From Novosphingobium sp. Rr 2-17 (GTDB taxonomy: Bacteria > Pseudomonadota > Alphaproteobacteria > Sphingomonadales > Sphingomonadaceae), in assembly GCF_000272475.1 (NCBI RefSeq), contig NZ_AKFJ01000008.1, positions 46,121 to 110,120 on the forward strand: a DNA stretch of 64,000 bases, in the 5' to 3' direction. The notes under the pieces were generated by a model. The model was not told the origin of the DNA and ran no database searches. It worked only from the letters and a program-made list of their open reading frames with translations. A program made the translations under genes and the position numbers. Positions 39,531 to 49,060 of the stretch are shown here, in pieces (position 1 is the stretch's first letter; each line of letters opens with the position of its first letter).

Positions 39531-41028
39531 CCTCTGTCGAAACGCGGTGCATTGCCGCCACGGGAATTTTCAGGCTGACCCTCAGCCCTTCTTCGTCCCA
39601 GACCCGTTCGATCACCCCGCCCATCTGACGCACGACGCTCAATTCGATCAGCTTGCTGCCAAAGCCGTAATCGGCAGGTTCCGAAACCTTGGGGCCTCCG
39701 CGTTCCTGCCAATCGAGGCGAATGAACGCCCCGTCTGACGCGCAGCTTATCAACACAGAGCCGCCGTGCGTGGAAAGCGCACCATATTTGGCAGCGTTCG
39801 TCGCAAGCTCATGGAAAAGCAGCGCCAGCGGCGTTGCCGAACGATCGTCGATAGCGATGTCATCGCCGGCTATGGTGACCCGTTCGGAATAAGCCGCGAG
39901 CAACTCGTCCAGCATGCCGGTCAAACTGTTCTGGCGTTTCTCGGGGCGAGACGCTTCGCTGTGAGGCCTGACGAAATCGTGCGCGCGGCCCAACGCCATG
40001 ATACGGTTGCGCAAGTCCCCCGCTGCTTCGGCGATCTCGGGATGATGGCGGGTGGAAAAGCTGATCAGACCGCTGACCACTGAAAAGATGTTCTTGATCC
40101 TGTGGCTCAGTTCCTGAGCGATCATTTCGCGTTGGACCTGGATCATCTTGTGATCGTGAATGTCAGTACACGTCCCGAACCACCGAATGATCGCCCCGTC
40201 CTGATCGCGGATCGGCAAGGCCCGGCCCAGCGTCCAACGATACTCGCCATCGGCGTTTCGCAGGCGATATTCGATCTCGTACGGCTCGCCGGTTTCCAGA
40301 GATTGGCGCCAAACGTCCCACGCACGGACTTGATCGTCGGGGTGGAACATTCCGTTCCAGGCCTCTCCGTCGGTCGATCCCGACGGCACGCCGGTGAACT
40401 CGTACCAGCGAGCATTGTAGTAATCGTGGAACCCGTCCGGCAACGTCGACCACACCATCTGAGGCATCGTGTCCGCCAGAATGCGAAACTTGGATTCCTG
40501 CTCGTCAAGCTCGCGCGTGCTGCGATTATACGAACGGCGAAGGTTTAACTTCGCCATGATATTGGCTGCCAACACTTCAAGGCCCTGACGTTGCAAGGCA
40601 GTCAGATCATCGCGAGGCGCTCGGTCGATGACGCACAAGGCGCCGACTTGGACGCCATCGTCCGATACCAGCGGCGCGCCCGCATAAAAGCGAATGTGAG
40701 GCTCACCTTGTACCAGCGCATTGGACTGAAATCGGGGATCGCGCGTGGCATCTGGCACAACCATTACGCTATGCCCGCGCATCGCATGCGCGCAGAATGA
40801 TGTCTCACGCGACGTTTCGCAAACATCCAGGCCAGTACGGGCCGGAAACCATTGCCGGTGGGTTTCCACGAAACTCACCAACGCAATCGGCGTCTCGCAA
40901 AGTGCTGCCGCGAAATCGGTAATGGCCTTGAGACCGGGATCGCCGTCGAGCGTGGGCAGATCGAAAATCTGCATTTTCTGAGTTCGCGTGAACTCATCAC
41001 GGAGACCGGCTTGGACCGCTTCTGACAT
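39517..41028 (-). CDS. HWE-family histidine kinase with GAF and PAS domains
   Basis: A 503-residue cytoplasmic sensor kinase with no membrane span. An N-terminal GAF domain (~residues 25-170) is followed by a PAS domain with PAC tail (~178-300, WEFTGVPSG-like core, EYRLRNADGEYRWTLGRALPIRD). The HWE kinase core comes last: H-box ELSHRIKNIFSVVSGLI and the family's WxE element (LDWQERGGP). HWE kinases feed the general stress response in alphaproteobacteria. It converges with, and overlaps by 14 bp, the receiver gene. Confidence 0.93.
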   Translation of the reverse strand: MSEAVQAGLRDEFTRTQKMQIFDLPTLDGDPGLKAITDFAAALCETPIALVSFVETHRQWFPARTGLDVCETSRETSFCAHAMRGHSVMVVPDATRDPRFQSNALVQGEPHIRFYAGAPLVSDDGVQVGALCVIDRAPRDDLTALQRQGLEVLAANIMAKLNLRRSYNRSTRELDEQESKFRILADTMPQMVWSTLPDGFHDYYNARWYEFTGVPSGSTDGEAWNGMFHPDDQVRAWDVWRQSLETGEPYEIEYRLRNADGEYRWTLGRALPIRDQDGAIIRWFGTCTDIHDHKMIQVQREMIAQELSHRIKNIFSVVSGLISFSTRHHPEIAEAAGDLRNRIMALGRAHDFVRPHSEASRPEKRQNSLTGMLDELLAAYSERVTIAGDDIAIDDRSATPLALLFHELATNAAKYGALSTHGGSVLISCASDGAFIRLDWQERGGPKVSEPADYGFGSKLIELSVVRQMGGVIERVWDEEGLRVSLKIPVAAMHRVSTEAKPE

Positions 41029-41335
41029 ATCGTAAATTGCTTCCCGCCTCGGCCTTCGCCCAATTTAGCAACGACTTAGGGATTTACCATAGCCTGCCAA
41101 CGAATGCGTAGCCACAGGGGCGATGATCTACTGGTCGTGTTCCCACACAATCAGCTCAGAGACTATGCCGGATCGATATTCCAAATTCCCGACGCGGTAG
41201 TTAGCGACCGCGTTTTCCGAGTCAGCAGGTGATTCCACCTGCTTCGAAAACGCTCTAAACAGCGACGACTTGTTCGACCTTATCGGCGCCATGCCAGACC
41301 GGCCGTCGGCATTTGCCCCCATCCGTCATGCAGCA
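41029..41335. other. 307-bp intergenic region between HWE kinase and porin genes
   Basis: It includes the promoter side of the HWE kinase. A 64-codon minus ORF (41128-41322, …NYRVGNLEYRSGIVSELIVWEHDQ) is possible but lacks a clear ribosome site and family; I do not call it a gene. No strong terminator for the porin gene is seen. Confidence 0.4.
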
Positions 41336-42742
41336 CTATGATCCATGATGCCCGCCCAGCAGCGCGTTGGCGTCCACGGTGAACTTGAACCCCAATACCA
41401 CCGCGTCGGGAATGTCCTTGGTGCGGAACGGCACGGAGGTCTGGTCTGGGTGGATGATATACTGGATGTTGGGTGACAAGCGAACCGCCGGGCCGATCTG
41501 GGCGCCGTATGCCAGTTCCATCATGTACTGATGCCGCGCGATATCGCCGGTGCCGCCGGCAGAGACGCGAGCGGCGCGCATGCGTTCCATCGCCAGGTCG
41601 CTGAAGCGCTGGTCGTTGATCACGAAGCCCAGCGTGTCCTTGTCACGCCCGGCGAAAGTGCCGGTCTGAAGAAGGCCGAGTTCGAGGTAATGGCTCTCCT
41701 CCACATCGCCCGACAAGTTGGTCATCGCCACTCCGAACAAGCTCAAGCCGCGCTCGGAACGCGGATCGGGGCGAGTGAGCATCTGATCGAAGCGGAAGTA
41801 GATGCCCGAGCGCCCGTGACGCGTGGCGGCGGGACGACCGGTGAGGACGGCGATGCCTCCCTGATCGTCGCGTAGCGGATCGGAATAGTCGCCCCGATCG
41901 AACCATCCGCCCACGATGTAATGACGCGGCAGACGGTCGTTGGTGAAGTCCGTGCCGTAGCCCAGTTCCCACGGGACGATGACGCCAGTGGCGTTTTTGG
42001 TGCTGAGGTTGAAGCCATCGTCCGTCGCCCGTTTACGGTCAGGATTTACCTCAAAAACGCCTGCGTGGACCCAGACCTTGTCGGTGAGGCTGACCTTAGC
42101 ACGCGCCATCCAGCTAGAGGCGGGGAAGTAGGTGAAGTTGCTGTTCTTGAACACGAACGTCGGGTTGCCGCAGGCAGAGTTGCTTTGAAAATTGCAGTAG
42201 AGCGGCGAATTGAGGAAGTAGATGTTCGCCTGGCTACGACCCGCTTCGATATCCAGCCGACCGTCCAGCAGCTTCTGCTCCCAGGTCAGGATCGCCAAGT
42301 GGGTATTCTGGGTGCCGTAGATTTCCTGGACCGAGGTGTTGTTGCCCAGAGCGATAGCGGACAAGCTTTGCCCGTGCCGGTTGGTGATCGCGGCGTGGAT
42401 CGTTCCGCCCTCGATCCCGGCGATCGTGTTCATGTCCAAATCCGCGCCGACATAGACTTGCCCGGCATAGGCCGCATCCTTGCGCAAGCCACCCGTCACG
42501 TTGGTCGCCGCTTCTCCGGTGTAGCTGAGCGAGAGGGTGATGCCCTGGTCCGCCAGGGGCTGCCAGCTCGGGGCCTTAGCTGCAGGGGTCTCGGCAGGGA
42601 GTGCCTTGCCGCTAGCTGCGTCCGCTGGCGCGGTGGAGAGCGGGGCATCGGTGGCTGGATCAGCGGCCTCTTGTGCAAAGGCGGCGGGCGCGAAAGTGGT
42701 GACGCCGGCCCAGCAGGCGGCGCACAGAAGCAGGCTCTTCAT
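41336..42742 (-). CDS. OprB-type carbohydrate-selective porin
   Basis: A 468-residue outer-membrane beta-barrel. A signal peptide (…TFAPAAFAQ) is followed by an Ala/Pro-rich spacer (~residues 25-58), then the OprB barrel: LTWEQKLLDGRLDIEAGRSQANIYFLNSPLYCNFQSNSACGNP and YIVGGWFDRGDYSDP are typical. AGGGAG lies 6 nt upstream of the ATG at 42742. It is the last gene of the fructose PTS operon, 26 bp after fruA, so it probably passes fructose through the outer membrane. Confidence 0.93.
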   Translation of the reverse strand: MKSLLLCAACWAGVTTFAPAAFAQEAADPATDAPLSTAPADAASGKALPAETPAAKAPSWQPLADQGITLSLSYTGEAATNVTGGLRKDAAYAGQVYVGADLDMNTIAGIEGGTIHAAITNRHGQSLSAIALGNNTSVQEIYGTQNTHLAILTWEQKLLDGRLDIEAGRSQANIYFLNSPLYCNFQSNSACGNPTFVFKNSNFTYFPASSWMARAKVSLTDKVWVHAGVFEVNPDRKRATDDGFNLSTKNATGVIVPWELGYGTDFTNDRLPRHYIVGGWFDRGDYSDPLRDDQGGIAVLTGRPAATRHGRSGIYFRFDQMLTRPDPRSERGLSLFGVAMTNLSGDVEESHYLELGLLQTGTFAGRDKDTLGFVINDQRFSDLAMERMRAARVSAGGTGDIARHQYMMELAYGAQIGPAVRLSPNIQYIIHPDQTSVPFRTKDIPDAVVLGFKFTVDANALLGGHHGS

Positions 42743-42768
42743 GGTAAACTCCCTGTAGGCGCGTAAGA

Positions 42769-44475
42769 TCAGATGGCGGGGGCGACGGTGGAAATGGGCC
42801 GCTTGAGCAGGCCGACCGCCAGCGCGGTGACCACGGTGCCCGCGACGATGGCGATGGCGTAGGCACCCAGATGCGTGACCGCGCCGGGGATCGGCAGGAC
42901 GAACACCCCGCCGTGCGGCACCCGCAGTTCCACCCCGCTCGCCATCGAGATCGCACCTGCCACGGCAGAACCCGCCATCAGCGCCGGAATGACGCGGAAC
43001 GGATCGCGCGCGGCGAACGGGATCGCGCCTTCGGTGACGAAGGCCAGGCCCAGCACCGCAGCGGCGCCGCTCGCCTCCAGTTCGTCGGTGGTGAAGCGGT
43101 TGCGGAACAGCCTGGTGGCGAGCGCTAGCCCCAGTGGCGGCACCATGCCCGCCGCCATCGTCGCCGCCATCGGCGTATAAACCTGGCTGGCGATCAGGCC
43201 GACCGAGAAGGCATAGCCCGCCTTGTTCACCGGCCCGCCCATGTCGAACGCGGACATCGCGCCCAAGATCAGGCCGAGCACGATAGCGCTGGAGCCTTGC
43301 ATCGAGCGCAGGGCCTCGGTCATTGCCGCCAACGCCGCTGCCACTGGCGTGCCGACCGCGTAGATCATCAGCAAGCCCGTCAACGCGGAACCCAGCAGCG
43401 GCAGGATCAGCACCGGCTTGAGGCCCTGCAACGTGCGCGGCAGGCGGATGATGCGGTTGAGCCAATCCACCCCATAGCCAGCGATGAAGCCAGCGACGAT
43501 GCCGCCCAGAAATCCCGCGCCCAGGCTGGAGGCGAGCATGCCGCCGATCATGCCGGGCGCGATGCCGGGGCGGTCGGCGATCGAAAAGGCAATGTAGCCC
43601 GCCAGCGCCGGAACGATCAGCGCAAAGCCGCCATTCGCGCCGATCTGGAACAGCGCGTGGGCCAGCGTGCCCTTGGCCGCATCGTCGTTGGCGTGAATGC
43701 CGCCGAGCGCAAAGGCGAGCGCGATCATCAACCCGCCCGCGACCACGAAGGGCAGCATGAACGATACGCCGGTCATCAAGTGCTTGTAAGGCCCGACACG
43801 CTCCTCGCGCTCGGGCTTGGCGGCGGCATCGGTGGCAACGCCGCCCTGGACTTTGGCTTCGGCCAGCGCGCGCTCGATCAGCTTGGCGCCGCCGGTGATG
43901 GCGGGCTTGGTGTTGCTGGCGAACACGCGCTTACCGGCGAAACGGCTGCGATCGACTTCACGGTCTGCCGCGATAATGACGAGATCGGCGGCAGCGATTT
44001 CCTCGGCAGTCAGCGCGTTACCGGCGCCGACCGAGCCTTGGGTCTCCACCCGCATCGGATAGCCGAGTTGGCGCGCGCCTTCCTGCAGGCCTTCGGCGGC
44101 CATGAAGGTGTGGGCAATACCGGTTGGGCACGACGTGACGGCGACGATGCTGGGCGCAGAGGAGGAGATCTGCGCCGTAGCATCGTCGCCGGCACTGCCC
44201 AGCGCGGCGGCCGGATCGGCCAGCACCGCGCCGAGATCGAGACGGCGGTGGGGGCGCCCTTGCATCACGCCATCATCGGCGGCGGCAGGGGCGACGAAAA
44301 GAAGCTGGTCGTCGGCACGCGGGCCTTCGCCGGGGTTCAGCACACCCAGGTCGGTATGCACTTCGACCGCGATATCCTGCCCGGCGGCTTGCGCGGCCTT
44401 GCGCAGCGCTTCGCCGGCCAAAACCCCGGTAACGCCGGATTCGCCGGCCTGGACGATGGCGAAAATCCTGCTCAC
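42769..44475 (-). CDS. fruA: fructose PTS permease, IIB'-IIB-IIC
   Basis: A 568-residue PTS transporter. It has a degenerate N-terminal IIB' domain (~1-105), then IIB with the phosphoryl-accepting cysteine in [18 protein letters not shown], and IIC with about nine membrane spans (from ~residue 225). It phosphorylates fructose on entry to fructose 1-phosphate. Its start overlaps the fruK stop by 4 nt (ATGA, 44472-44475), so the two are coupled. Confidence 0.96.
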   Translation of the reverse strand: MSRIFAIVQAGESGVTGVLAGEALRKAAQAAGQDIAVEVHTDLGVLNPGEGPRADDQLLFVAPAAADDGVMQGRPHRRLDLGAVLADPAAALGSAGDDATAQISSSAPSIVAVTSCPTGIAHTFMAAEGLQEGARQLGYPMRVETQGSVGAGNALTAEEIAAADLVIIAADREVDRSRFAGKRVFASNTKPAITGGAKLIERALAEAKVQGGVATDAAAKPEREERVGPYKHLMTGVSFMLPFVVAGGLMIALAFALGGIHANDDAAKGTLAHALFQIGANGGFALIVPALAGYIAFSIADRPGIAPGMIGGMLASSLGAGFLGGIVAGFIAGYGVDWLNRIIRLPRTLQGLKPVLILPLLGSALTGLLMIYAVGTPVAAALAAMTEALRSMQGSSAIVLGLILGAMSAFDMGGPVNKAGYAFSVGLIASQVYTPMAATMAAGMVPPLGLALATRLFRNRFTTDELEASGAAAVLGLAFVTEGAIPFAARDPFRVIPALMAGSAVAGAISMASGVELRVPHGGVFVLPIPGAVTHLGAYAIAIVAGTVVTALAVGLLKRPISTVAPAI

Positions 44476-45425
44476 TGGCCTTCTCCCGCGAAATTCGTGT
44501 CGATAGCGGCTTTGGCAGCCAGAGCCTCGATCGCATGCTTATTGGGCAGGTTCGGGCCTGCCAGCCCCAGCTTGCCGACCGCAAACGCGGTAGACAGCCG
44601 GGCGACCCGCTCCAGGTCGCCGCCTTCCACCAGCGCCGCCGCGATCCCGGCGACCATCGCATCCCCGGCGCCAACAGTGCTGGCGATCTCATTTGCCGCC
44701 AGCTTCGCGGTAAGCGCGCCCTCGTCGGACAGGAAGAACGCGCCGTCCTCGCCCAGCGAAATGGCGACGAGCTTCACACCGCGCTGGTGCAGTTGCGCTG
44801 CCGCCTGCCGAACTTCGGCGGAGGTGCTGACGGGCTGACCGAGCCACTCGGACAATTCATGGGCGTTGGGCTTCACCACATCGGGCAGCACATCGGCATC
44901 CAGCGCAGCACGCAAGGGTTCGCCGCTGGTGTCAAGAATGGTGGTTGCTCCGCTGCCGTGGAGGCGCGCGATGATCCGCGCATAGACGTCCGGCGGACAG
45001 CCTGGCGGCACGCTGCCCGCCAACACGACCAGCACGTCCTGCCCGGCCTCGGCCATCACTGCCGCGATCACCGCCTCGATTTGCTCAAGATCGACCGGGG
45101 CGCCATCCATGTTGATGTCGGTGGTGCCTGCCTGATCCACCAGCTTGAGGTTGATGCGCGTGGCTCCGGGCCGGCGCTCGAAGCGGTCGGCTATCGCTTT
45201 GTTCGCGAACAAGGCCTCGAACGGCGCGGCGTTGTCCGCGCCCAGCAAGCCGTAGGCCGAAACTTCGATACCCCAATCGGCCAGGCAACTGGCGACGTTC
45301 ACCCCCTTGCCGCCTGCGTTCTGTAGCACCGAAGTGGCGCGGTGGACTTCGCCGGGCACGAGGTGCGGCAAAGTGACGGTCTGGTCGATCGCCGGATTGA
45401 AGGTGAGAGTGACGACGCGCGTCAT
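44472..45425 (-). CDS. fruK: 1-phosphofructokinase
   Basis: A 317-residue PfkB/ribokinase-family kinase that turns fructose 1-phosphate into fructose 1,6-bisphosphate. The N-terminal text [12 protein letters not shown] and [15 protein letters not shown], and the C-terminal anion-hole/catalytic motif [16 protein letters not shown], are diagnostic. It overlaps fruB and fruA by 4 nt each. Confidence 0.96.
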   Translation of the reverse strand: MTRVVTLTFNPAIDQTVTLPHLVPGEVHRATSVLQNAGGKGVNVASCLADWGIEVSAYGLLGADNAAPFEALFANKAIADRFERRPGATRINLKLVDQAGTTDINMDGAPVDLEQIEAVIAAVMAEAGQDVLVVLAGSVPPGCPPDVYARIIARLHGSGATTILDTSGEPLRAALDADVLPDVVKPNAHELSEWLGQPVSTSAEVRQAAAQLHQRGVKLVAISLGEDGAFFLSDEGALTAKLAANEIASTVGAGDAMVAGIAAALVEGGDLERVARLSTAFAVGKLGLAGPNLPNKHAIEALAAKAAIDTNFAGEGQ

Positions 45426-47935
45426 GCCACATCGCCCATATCAAGCGCGCGGACCTCGGCGGCAGTGCCTGCATCGAGCGCCTTGGCCGCCAGCGCCTGC
45501 ATCTGCGGCAGCGAGGAGGCCCGGATGCGCGCTTTCACCGCCGGAATGTCGCGCGGGGTCATCGACAATTCGCCCACGCCCAGCCCGGTCAACAGCGCCG
45601 CGCCGAACGGATCGCCGGCAATGCCGCCGCACACGCCGACCCAGCGATCGTGCTTCTTGGCACCCTCGACCGTCATCGCGATCAAGCGCAGCACGGCGGG
45701 GTGCAGACTGTCCGCCTCGCTGGCGAGTTCCGGGTTTTGGCGGTCGATCGCCAGGGCATATTGCGTCAGATCGTTGGTGCCGATCGAGAAGAAGTCCGCG
45801 TGCTGCGCCAGCACATGCGCCTGAACGGCGGCGGCAGGCACCTCGATCATGATGCCGACCGGCACGACCGGCGCGTCCAGTTCCGCACGGATCGCCTCGC
45901 AAATGCCGCGCAACGTCACCAGTTCGGAGACGGTGGTAATCATCGGGAACATGATCGACACATCGCCCCCGTCGCGCGCCGCCCGGTAGAGTGCGCGCAG
46001 TTGCGGCTCCAGCAAGTCTGGCCGGCGCAGCAGCAGGCGCGCGCCGCGCACGCCCAGGAACGGGTTCTCCTCACGCGGGAGGTCAAGGTGCGGCACTTGC
46101 TTGTCGCCGCCGATATCCAGCGCGCGCACGATCAGCGGACGGCCTTCCAGCGCGTCGATCATGGCGCGGTAGATCGCGTACTGCTCGTCCTCGGTCGGGC
46201 TGTCGCCGCGTTCCAGGAACAGGAACTCGGTCCGCATCAGGCCCACGCCCTCGCCGCCTTGTTCCACTGCGAAAGCGACTTGGTCGGACCGGTTGACGTT
46301 CGCGCCGATGGCGACGTCATGCCCGTCCTCGGTGCGCGCCGGGCGCGAGCGTTCGGACGCTTCTTCCGCGCGCTTGCGTGCGATCTCGTCGATCCAGGCG
46401 CGGGCAGAGGCAAGGTCTGCCTCCGACGGGTTGAGCCAGATCCGCCCACCATCGCCATCGACGATCGCGGTGGCGCCGGCGGAAAGCTTGAGCAAGTCCG
46501 CACCGCCCGCCACCATCGAGGGCAGGCCGAGCGTGCGCGCCAGGATCGCACTGTGCGACGTAGGCCCGCCCAGAGCCGTGGCAATGCCGGCAACCTTCTC
46601 GATATCGAGCATCGCAGTGTCGGAAGGCGACAAATCGGCCGCGACGAGGATGCTTGGCTCGTCGGGGAGGTCGGATAAGGTGCCGATGCCCAGCCCAGGA
46701 TCGATCTGCGCGAGCACCCGGCGGCCCACGTCATGAAAGTCCGCCGCGCGCGCTGCCAGCACTGGGTTGCCCAGCGCCGAAAGCTGGCCCGCCATACGCT
46801 CGACCGCCTGATGCCACGACCACGCGACGCCGTGGCCTTCGACCATGATCTGGCACGTCAGGGTGATGAGGTCGGTATCGTCGAGTAGGGCGGCCTGCGC
46901 TTGGAAGATCGCGGCTTCGGACGCGCCCAGGCGGCGGGTGGTATCATCCACCAGCGCCTTCATCTGTGCGCGCGTCCGCACCAGCGCTTCGTCGAGCAGC
47001 GCGCCGCCGGTCGCCAAATCGACCGGCTGATCAGAAACGGTGAACTCGGTAGCGGCCAGGACGTGGACTTTACCGATGGCAAGGCCGGGGCTGGCGGCGA
47101 CGCCGGCAATCATCGCGGTATCGCCTGCCGGCTTCCATCCACGCACGGGAACTGCGGCCTTTTCGGCAGCGCGGGCGGCATCGGCCTTCTCACGCGCGGA
47201 AAGCCGGCTCACCACTTGCACGAACTGATCGAGTGCGGCACGCGCGCCTTCGCCGGCGGCAGAGATCGTGACGGTATCACCTGCCTTGAGGCCAAGTTGG
47301 AGCAAGGCGACCAGGCTGCGCGGATCGGCGCTTTCATCGCCGTGGCGCACGCGCAGTTGCACGCGGCCAGCCTTGGCTGCCTCGCTCCACGCGGTAGCGG
47401 GACGGGCGTGCAGGCCAGTGGGATAGTCCAGCGTCCAATCGGTCGTCTCCGCCAGATCCTGCGCAGGGGCAGAAGCCACGGGGCGCGGCGCGTCATGCTG
47501 AAGCGCGGCGGAGATCAGTGCGGCGTCGTCCGTGGCGAACAGCGTTTCGAGCCGTGCCTCATCCTGGATCAGGCGGGTCAGGCGGCGCAGGATGGCGATG
47601 TGGCTGTCCGAACTGGCGGCGATGCCGACCACCAGATGCGCGCGCTGGCCGGGGTTCCATTCCACCCCGTCGCGCAGTTGCAGGATGACGATGCCGTCCT
47701 TGCGGACCAGGCCCTTGTCCTCACCCAGGCCATGCGGGATCGCCACGCCGCTGCCCAGGTACGTGTTCGCCACCGCCTCACGTCCGACCATGCTTTCTTC
47801 GTAGCCAGGGGCAACGCAACCAGCCGCGACCAGCAACTGGCCGGCCTGGCGAATCGCATCATGCTTATCCGACGCATGAGCGTCGATCCGCACAAGGTCT
47901 TCCAATCCCGCGAGATTGTGGGCGTCTGCAACCAT
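45422..47935 (-). CDS. fruB: fused fructose PTS protein IIA-HPr-EI
   Basis: An 837-residue multiphosphoryl transfer protein. IIA (1-~150) has the active histidine in GSGVAIPHGL (His68); HPr (~165-250) has it in PTGLHARPAT (~His176); enzyme I (~270-837) has GGPTSHSAILARTLG (~His461). C-terminal PEP-binding text EVPAAAVQAH, FFSIGTNDLTQYALAIDRQ and WVGVCGGIAGDP is present. It supplies phosphate from PEP to FruA in one polypeptide. It is the first gene of the operon; GGAGAGG precedes the ATG. Confidence 0.97.
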   Translation of the reverse strand: MVADAHNLAGLEDLVRIDAHASDKHDAIRQAGQLLVAAGCVAPGYEESMVGREAVANTYLGSGVAIPHGLGEDKGLVRKDGIVILQLRDGVEWNPGQRAHLVVGIAASSDSHIAILRRLTRLIQDEARLETLFATDDAALISAALQHDAPRPVASAPAQDLAETTDWTLDYPTGLHARPATAWSEAAKAGRVQLRVRHGDESADPRSLVALLQLGLKAGDTVTISAAGEGARAALDQFVQVVSRLSAREKADAARAAEKAAVPVRGWKPAGDTAMIAGVAASPGLAIGKVHVLAATEFTVSDQPVDLATGGALLDEALVRTRAQMKALVDDTTRRLGASEAAIFQAQAALLDDTDLITLTCQIMVEGHGVAWSWHQAVERMAGQLSALGNPVLAARAADFHDVGRRVLAQIDPGLGIGTLSDLPDEPSILVAADLSPSDTAMLDIEKVAGIATALGGPTSHSAILARTLGLPSMVAGGADLLKLSAGATAIVDGDGGRIWLNPSEADLASARAWIDEIARKRAEEASERSRPARTEDGHDVAIGANVNRSDQVAFAVEQGGEGVGLMRTEFLFLERGDSPTEDEQYAIYRAMIDALEGRPLIVRALDIGGDKQVPHLDLPREENPFLGVRGARLLLRRPDLLEPQLRALYRAARDGGDVSIMFPMITTVSELVTLRGICEAIRAELDAPVVPVGIMIEVPAAAVQAHVLAQHADFFSIGTNDLTQYALAIDRQNPELASEADSLHPAVLRLIAMTVEGAKKHDRWVGVCGGIAGDPFGAALLTGLGVGELSMTPRDIPAVKARIRASSLPQMQALAAKALDAGTAAEVRALDMGDVA

Positions 47936-47965
47936 CGAACAGCCTCTCCAAGTCTTGTTCTGCTC

Positions 47966-47996
47966 TATAGAAAACGTTTTCTCACAAAATTGTCAA
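47966..47996 (-). promoter_or_regulatory. fruB promoter
   Basis: On the minus strand CTTGACA (-35 hexamer 47996-47991) is followed 17-20 bp later by the overlapping TTTCTA, TCTATA and CTATAG -10 options (around 47966-47973). The -35 is perfect. The palindromic operator sits in the spacer/-10. Confidence 0.65.
47969..47982. promoter_or_regulatory. palindromic operator for the fructose repressor
   Basis: AGAAAACGTTTTCT, a perfect 14-bp palindrome with a central CG as in LacI-family operators. It overlaps the -10 side of the fruB promoter, so repressor binding should block RNA polymerase. Confidence 0.8.
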
Positions 47997-48046
47997 GAGC
48001 CTTGCGTGATCGCGAGTGAATTGCGCATAAGCGACAAAACCGTGTG

Positions 48047-48058
48047 GAGAACGATTTC
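48047..48058. promoter_or_regulatory. second, degenerate operator at the fruR start
   Basis: GAGAACGATTTC matches 10 of 12 positions of GAAAACGTTTTC. It ends 3 nt before the fruR ATG and overlaps its ribosome-binding sequence, so FruR may repress itself. Confidence 0.5.
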
Positions 48059-48061
48059 CCG

Positions 48062-49060
48062 ATGGCGGTCGGAATCAAGGATGTTGCGAAAGTTGCGGAC
48101 GTGTCGCCGGCCACGGTGTCGCGCGTGCTGGCGGGCCGCTCGGTCGACCCGGCTATGCGCGACCGGGTCATGGCCGCAGTCCAGTCTACCGGATACCGGC
48201 CCAACCTGGCGGCGCGCCGGCTGCGTTCGCGGCACAGCAACACCATCGGGCTGATCGTTGCCGACATCCGCAACCCCTTCTTCACTGCCGTTTCGCGCGT
48301 GGTCGAGGATGTCGCTTATGCGCGCGGCCTGCGCGTCATCCTGTGCAACACCGACGAAGACCCCGAGCGCGAGTCGATGTATCTGCAATTGATGCAGGAA
48401 GAGCGCGTGACCGGGGTGATCCTCGCCCCCTCGCGCGCCGGTTCGGACAGCGCGGCGCATTTCAGCACCGACTTTCCGATGGTCCTAATCGACCGCGCCG
48501 TTCCGGGGGCGACACGCGACTGCGTGGTGCTCGACAACGAGGCGATGGCCGCCGCGCTCGTCGCCCACTTGCACGAGGCCGGCCATGCGCGGGTAACCGG
48601 GCTGTTCGGCGCGCGCAGTGCTACCGGGCTGCAACGCCGGCTCGGCTTCGAGGCCGCCGCCGCGCAGCTTGGACTGAAGGCGCAAACGCTGTCCGTACCC
48701 CACGGTGCGGACGAGACGCAAAAAGCGGTGGCCGCCGTCATGTCCGCGCCGCAGCCGCCTACCGCGCTCGTCGCCAGCAACGGCGTCATGCTGATGGGCG
48801 CGCTGCGGGCGCTGGAGGCACAGGGCCTGTCGGTGCCCGGCGACGTGGCGCTGGTCGGGTTCGACAAGGAAGACTGGATGGACTTCGTGGGCGGCGGGCT
48901 TACCGTGATCCAGCAGCCGGTCGAGGAGATCGGCCGTGCCGCCATGACCATGCTGTTCGACCGGCTGGAGCGCCCCGACGCCGCCGCCCGCCGGATCGTG
49001 CTGGCGGGGCAGCTCGTGGCGCGCGGGTCCAGCGCATGCAATCAGGAGAAAGCCCAATGA
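48062..49060 (+). CDS. fruR: LacI-family transcriptional regulator of the fructose operon
   Basis: A 332-residue repressor. The N-terminal helix-turn-helix is GIKDVAKVADVSPATVSRVLAG with the hinge SVDPAMRDRVMAAVQSTGYRPNLAARRLRS. The periplasmic-binding-like effector domain starts at NTIGLIVADIRNPFF. The ATG at 48062 gives the classical start; a GTG at 48044 would lie in the operator. It is divergent from fruB by 126 bp and overlaps the next gene by 4 nt (ATGA). Regulating the fru genes is an inference from context. Confidence 0.9.
   Translation: MAVGIKDVAKVADVSPATVSRVLAGRSVDPAMRDRVMAAVQSTGYRPNLAARRLRSRHSNTIGLIVADIRNPFFTAVSRVVEDVAYARGLRVILCNTDEDPERESMYLQLMQEERVTGVILAPSRAGSDSAAHFSTDFPMVLIDRAVPGATRDCVVLDNEAMAAALVAHLHEAGHARVTGLFGARSATGLQRRLGFEAAAAQLGLKAQTLSVPHGADETQKAVAAVMSAPQPPTALVASNGVMLMGALRALEAQGLSVPGDVALVGFDKEDWMDFVGGGLTVIQQPVEEIGRAAMTMLFDRLERPDAAARRIVLAGQLVARGSSACNQEKAQ

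Noticed and set aside
41128..41322. 64-codon minus ORF between HWE kinase and porin
   Set aside because: Possible small protein, but no ribosome site or family; only noted.
42743..43465. N-terminal extension of the porin
   Set aside because: It lies inside fruA; the signal peptide and ribosome site fix the start at 42742.
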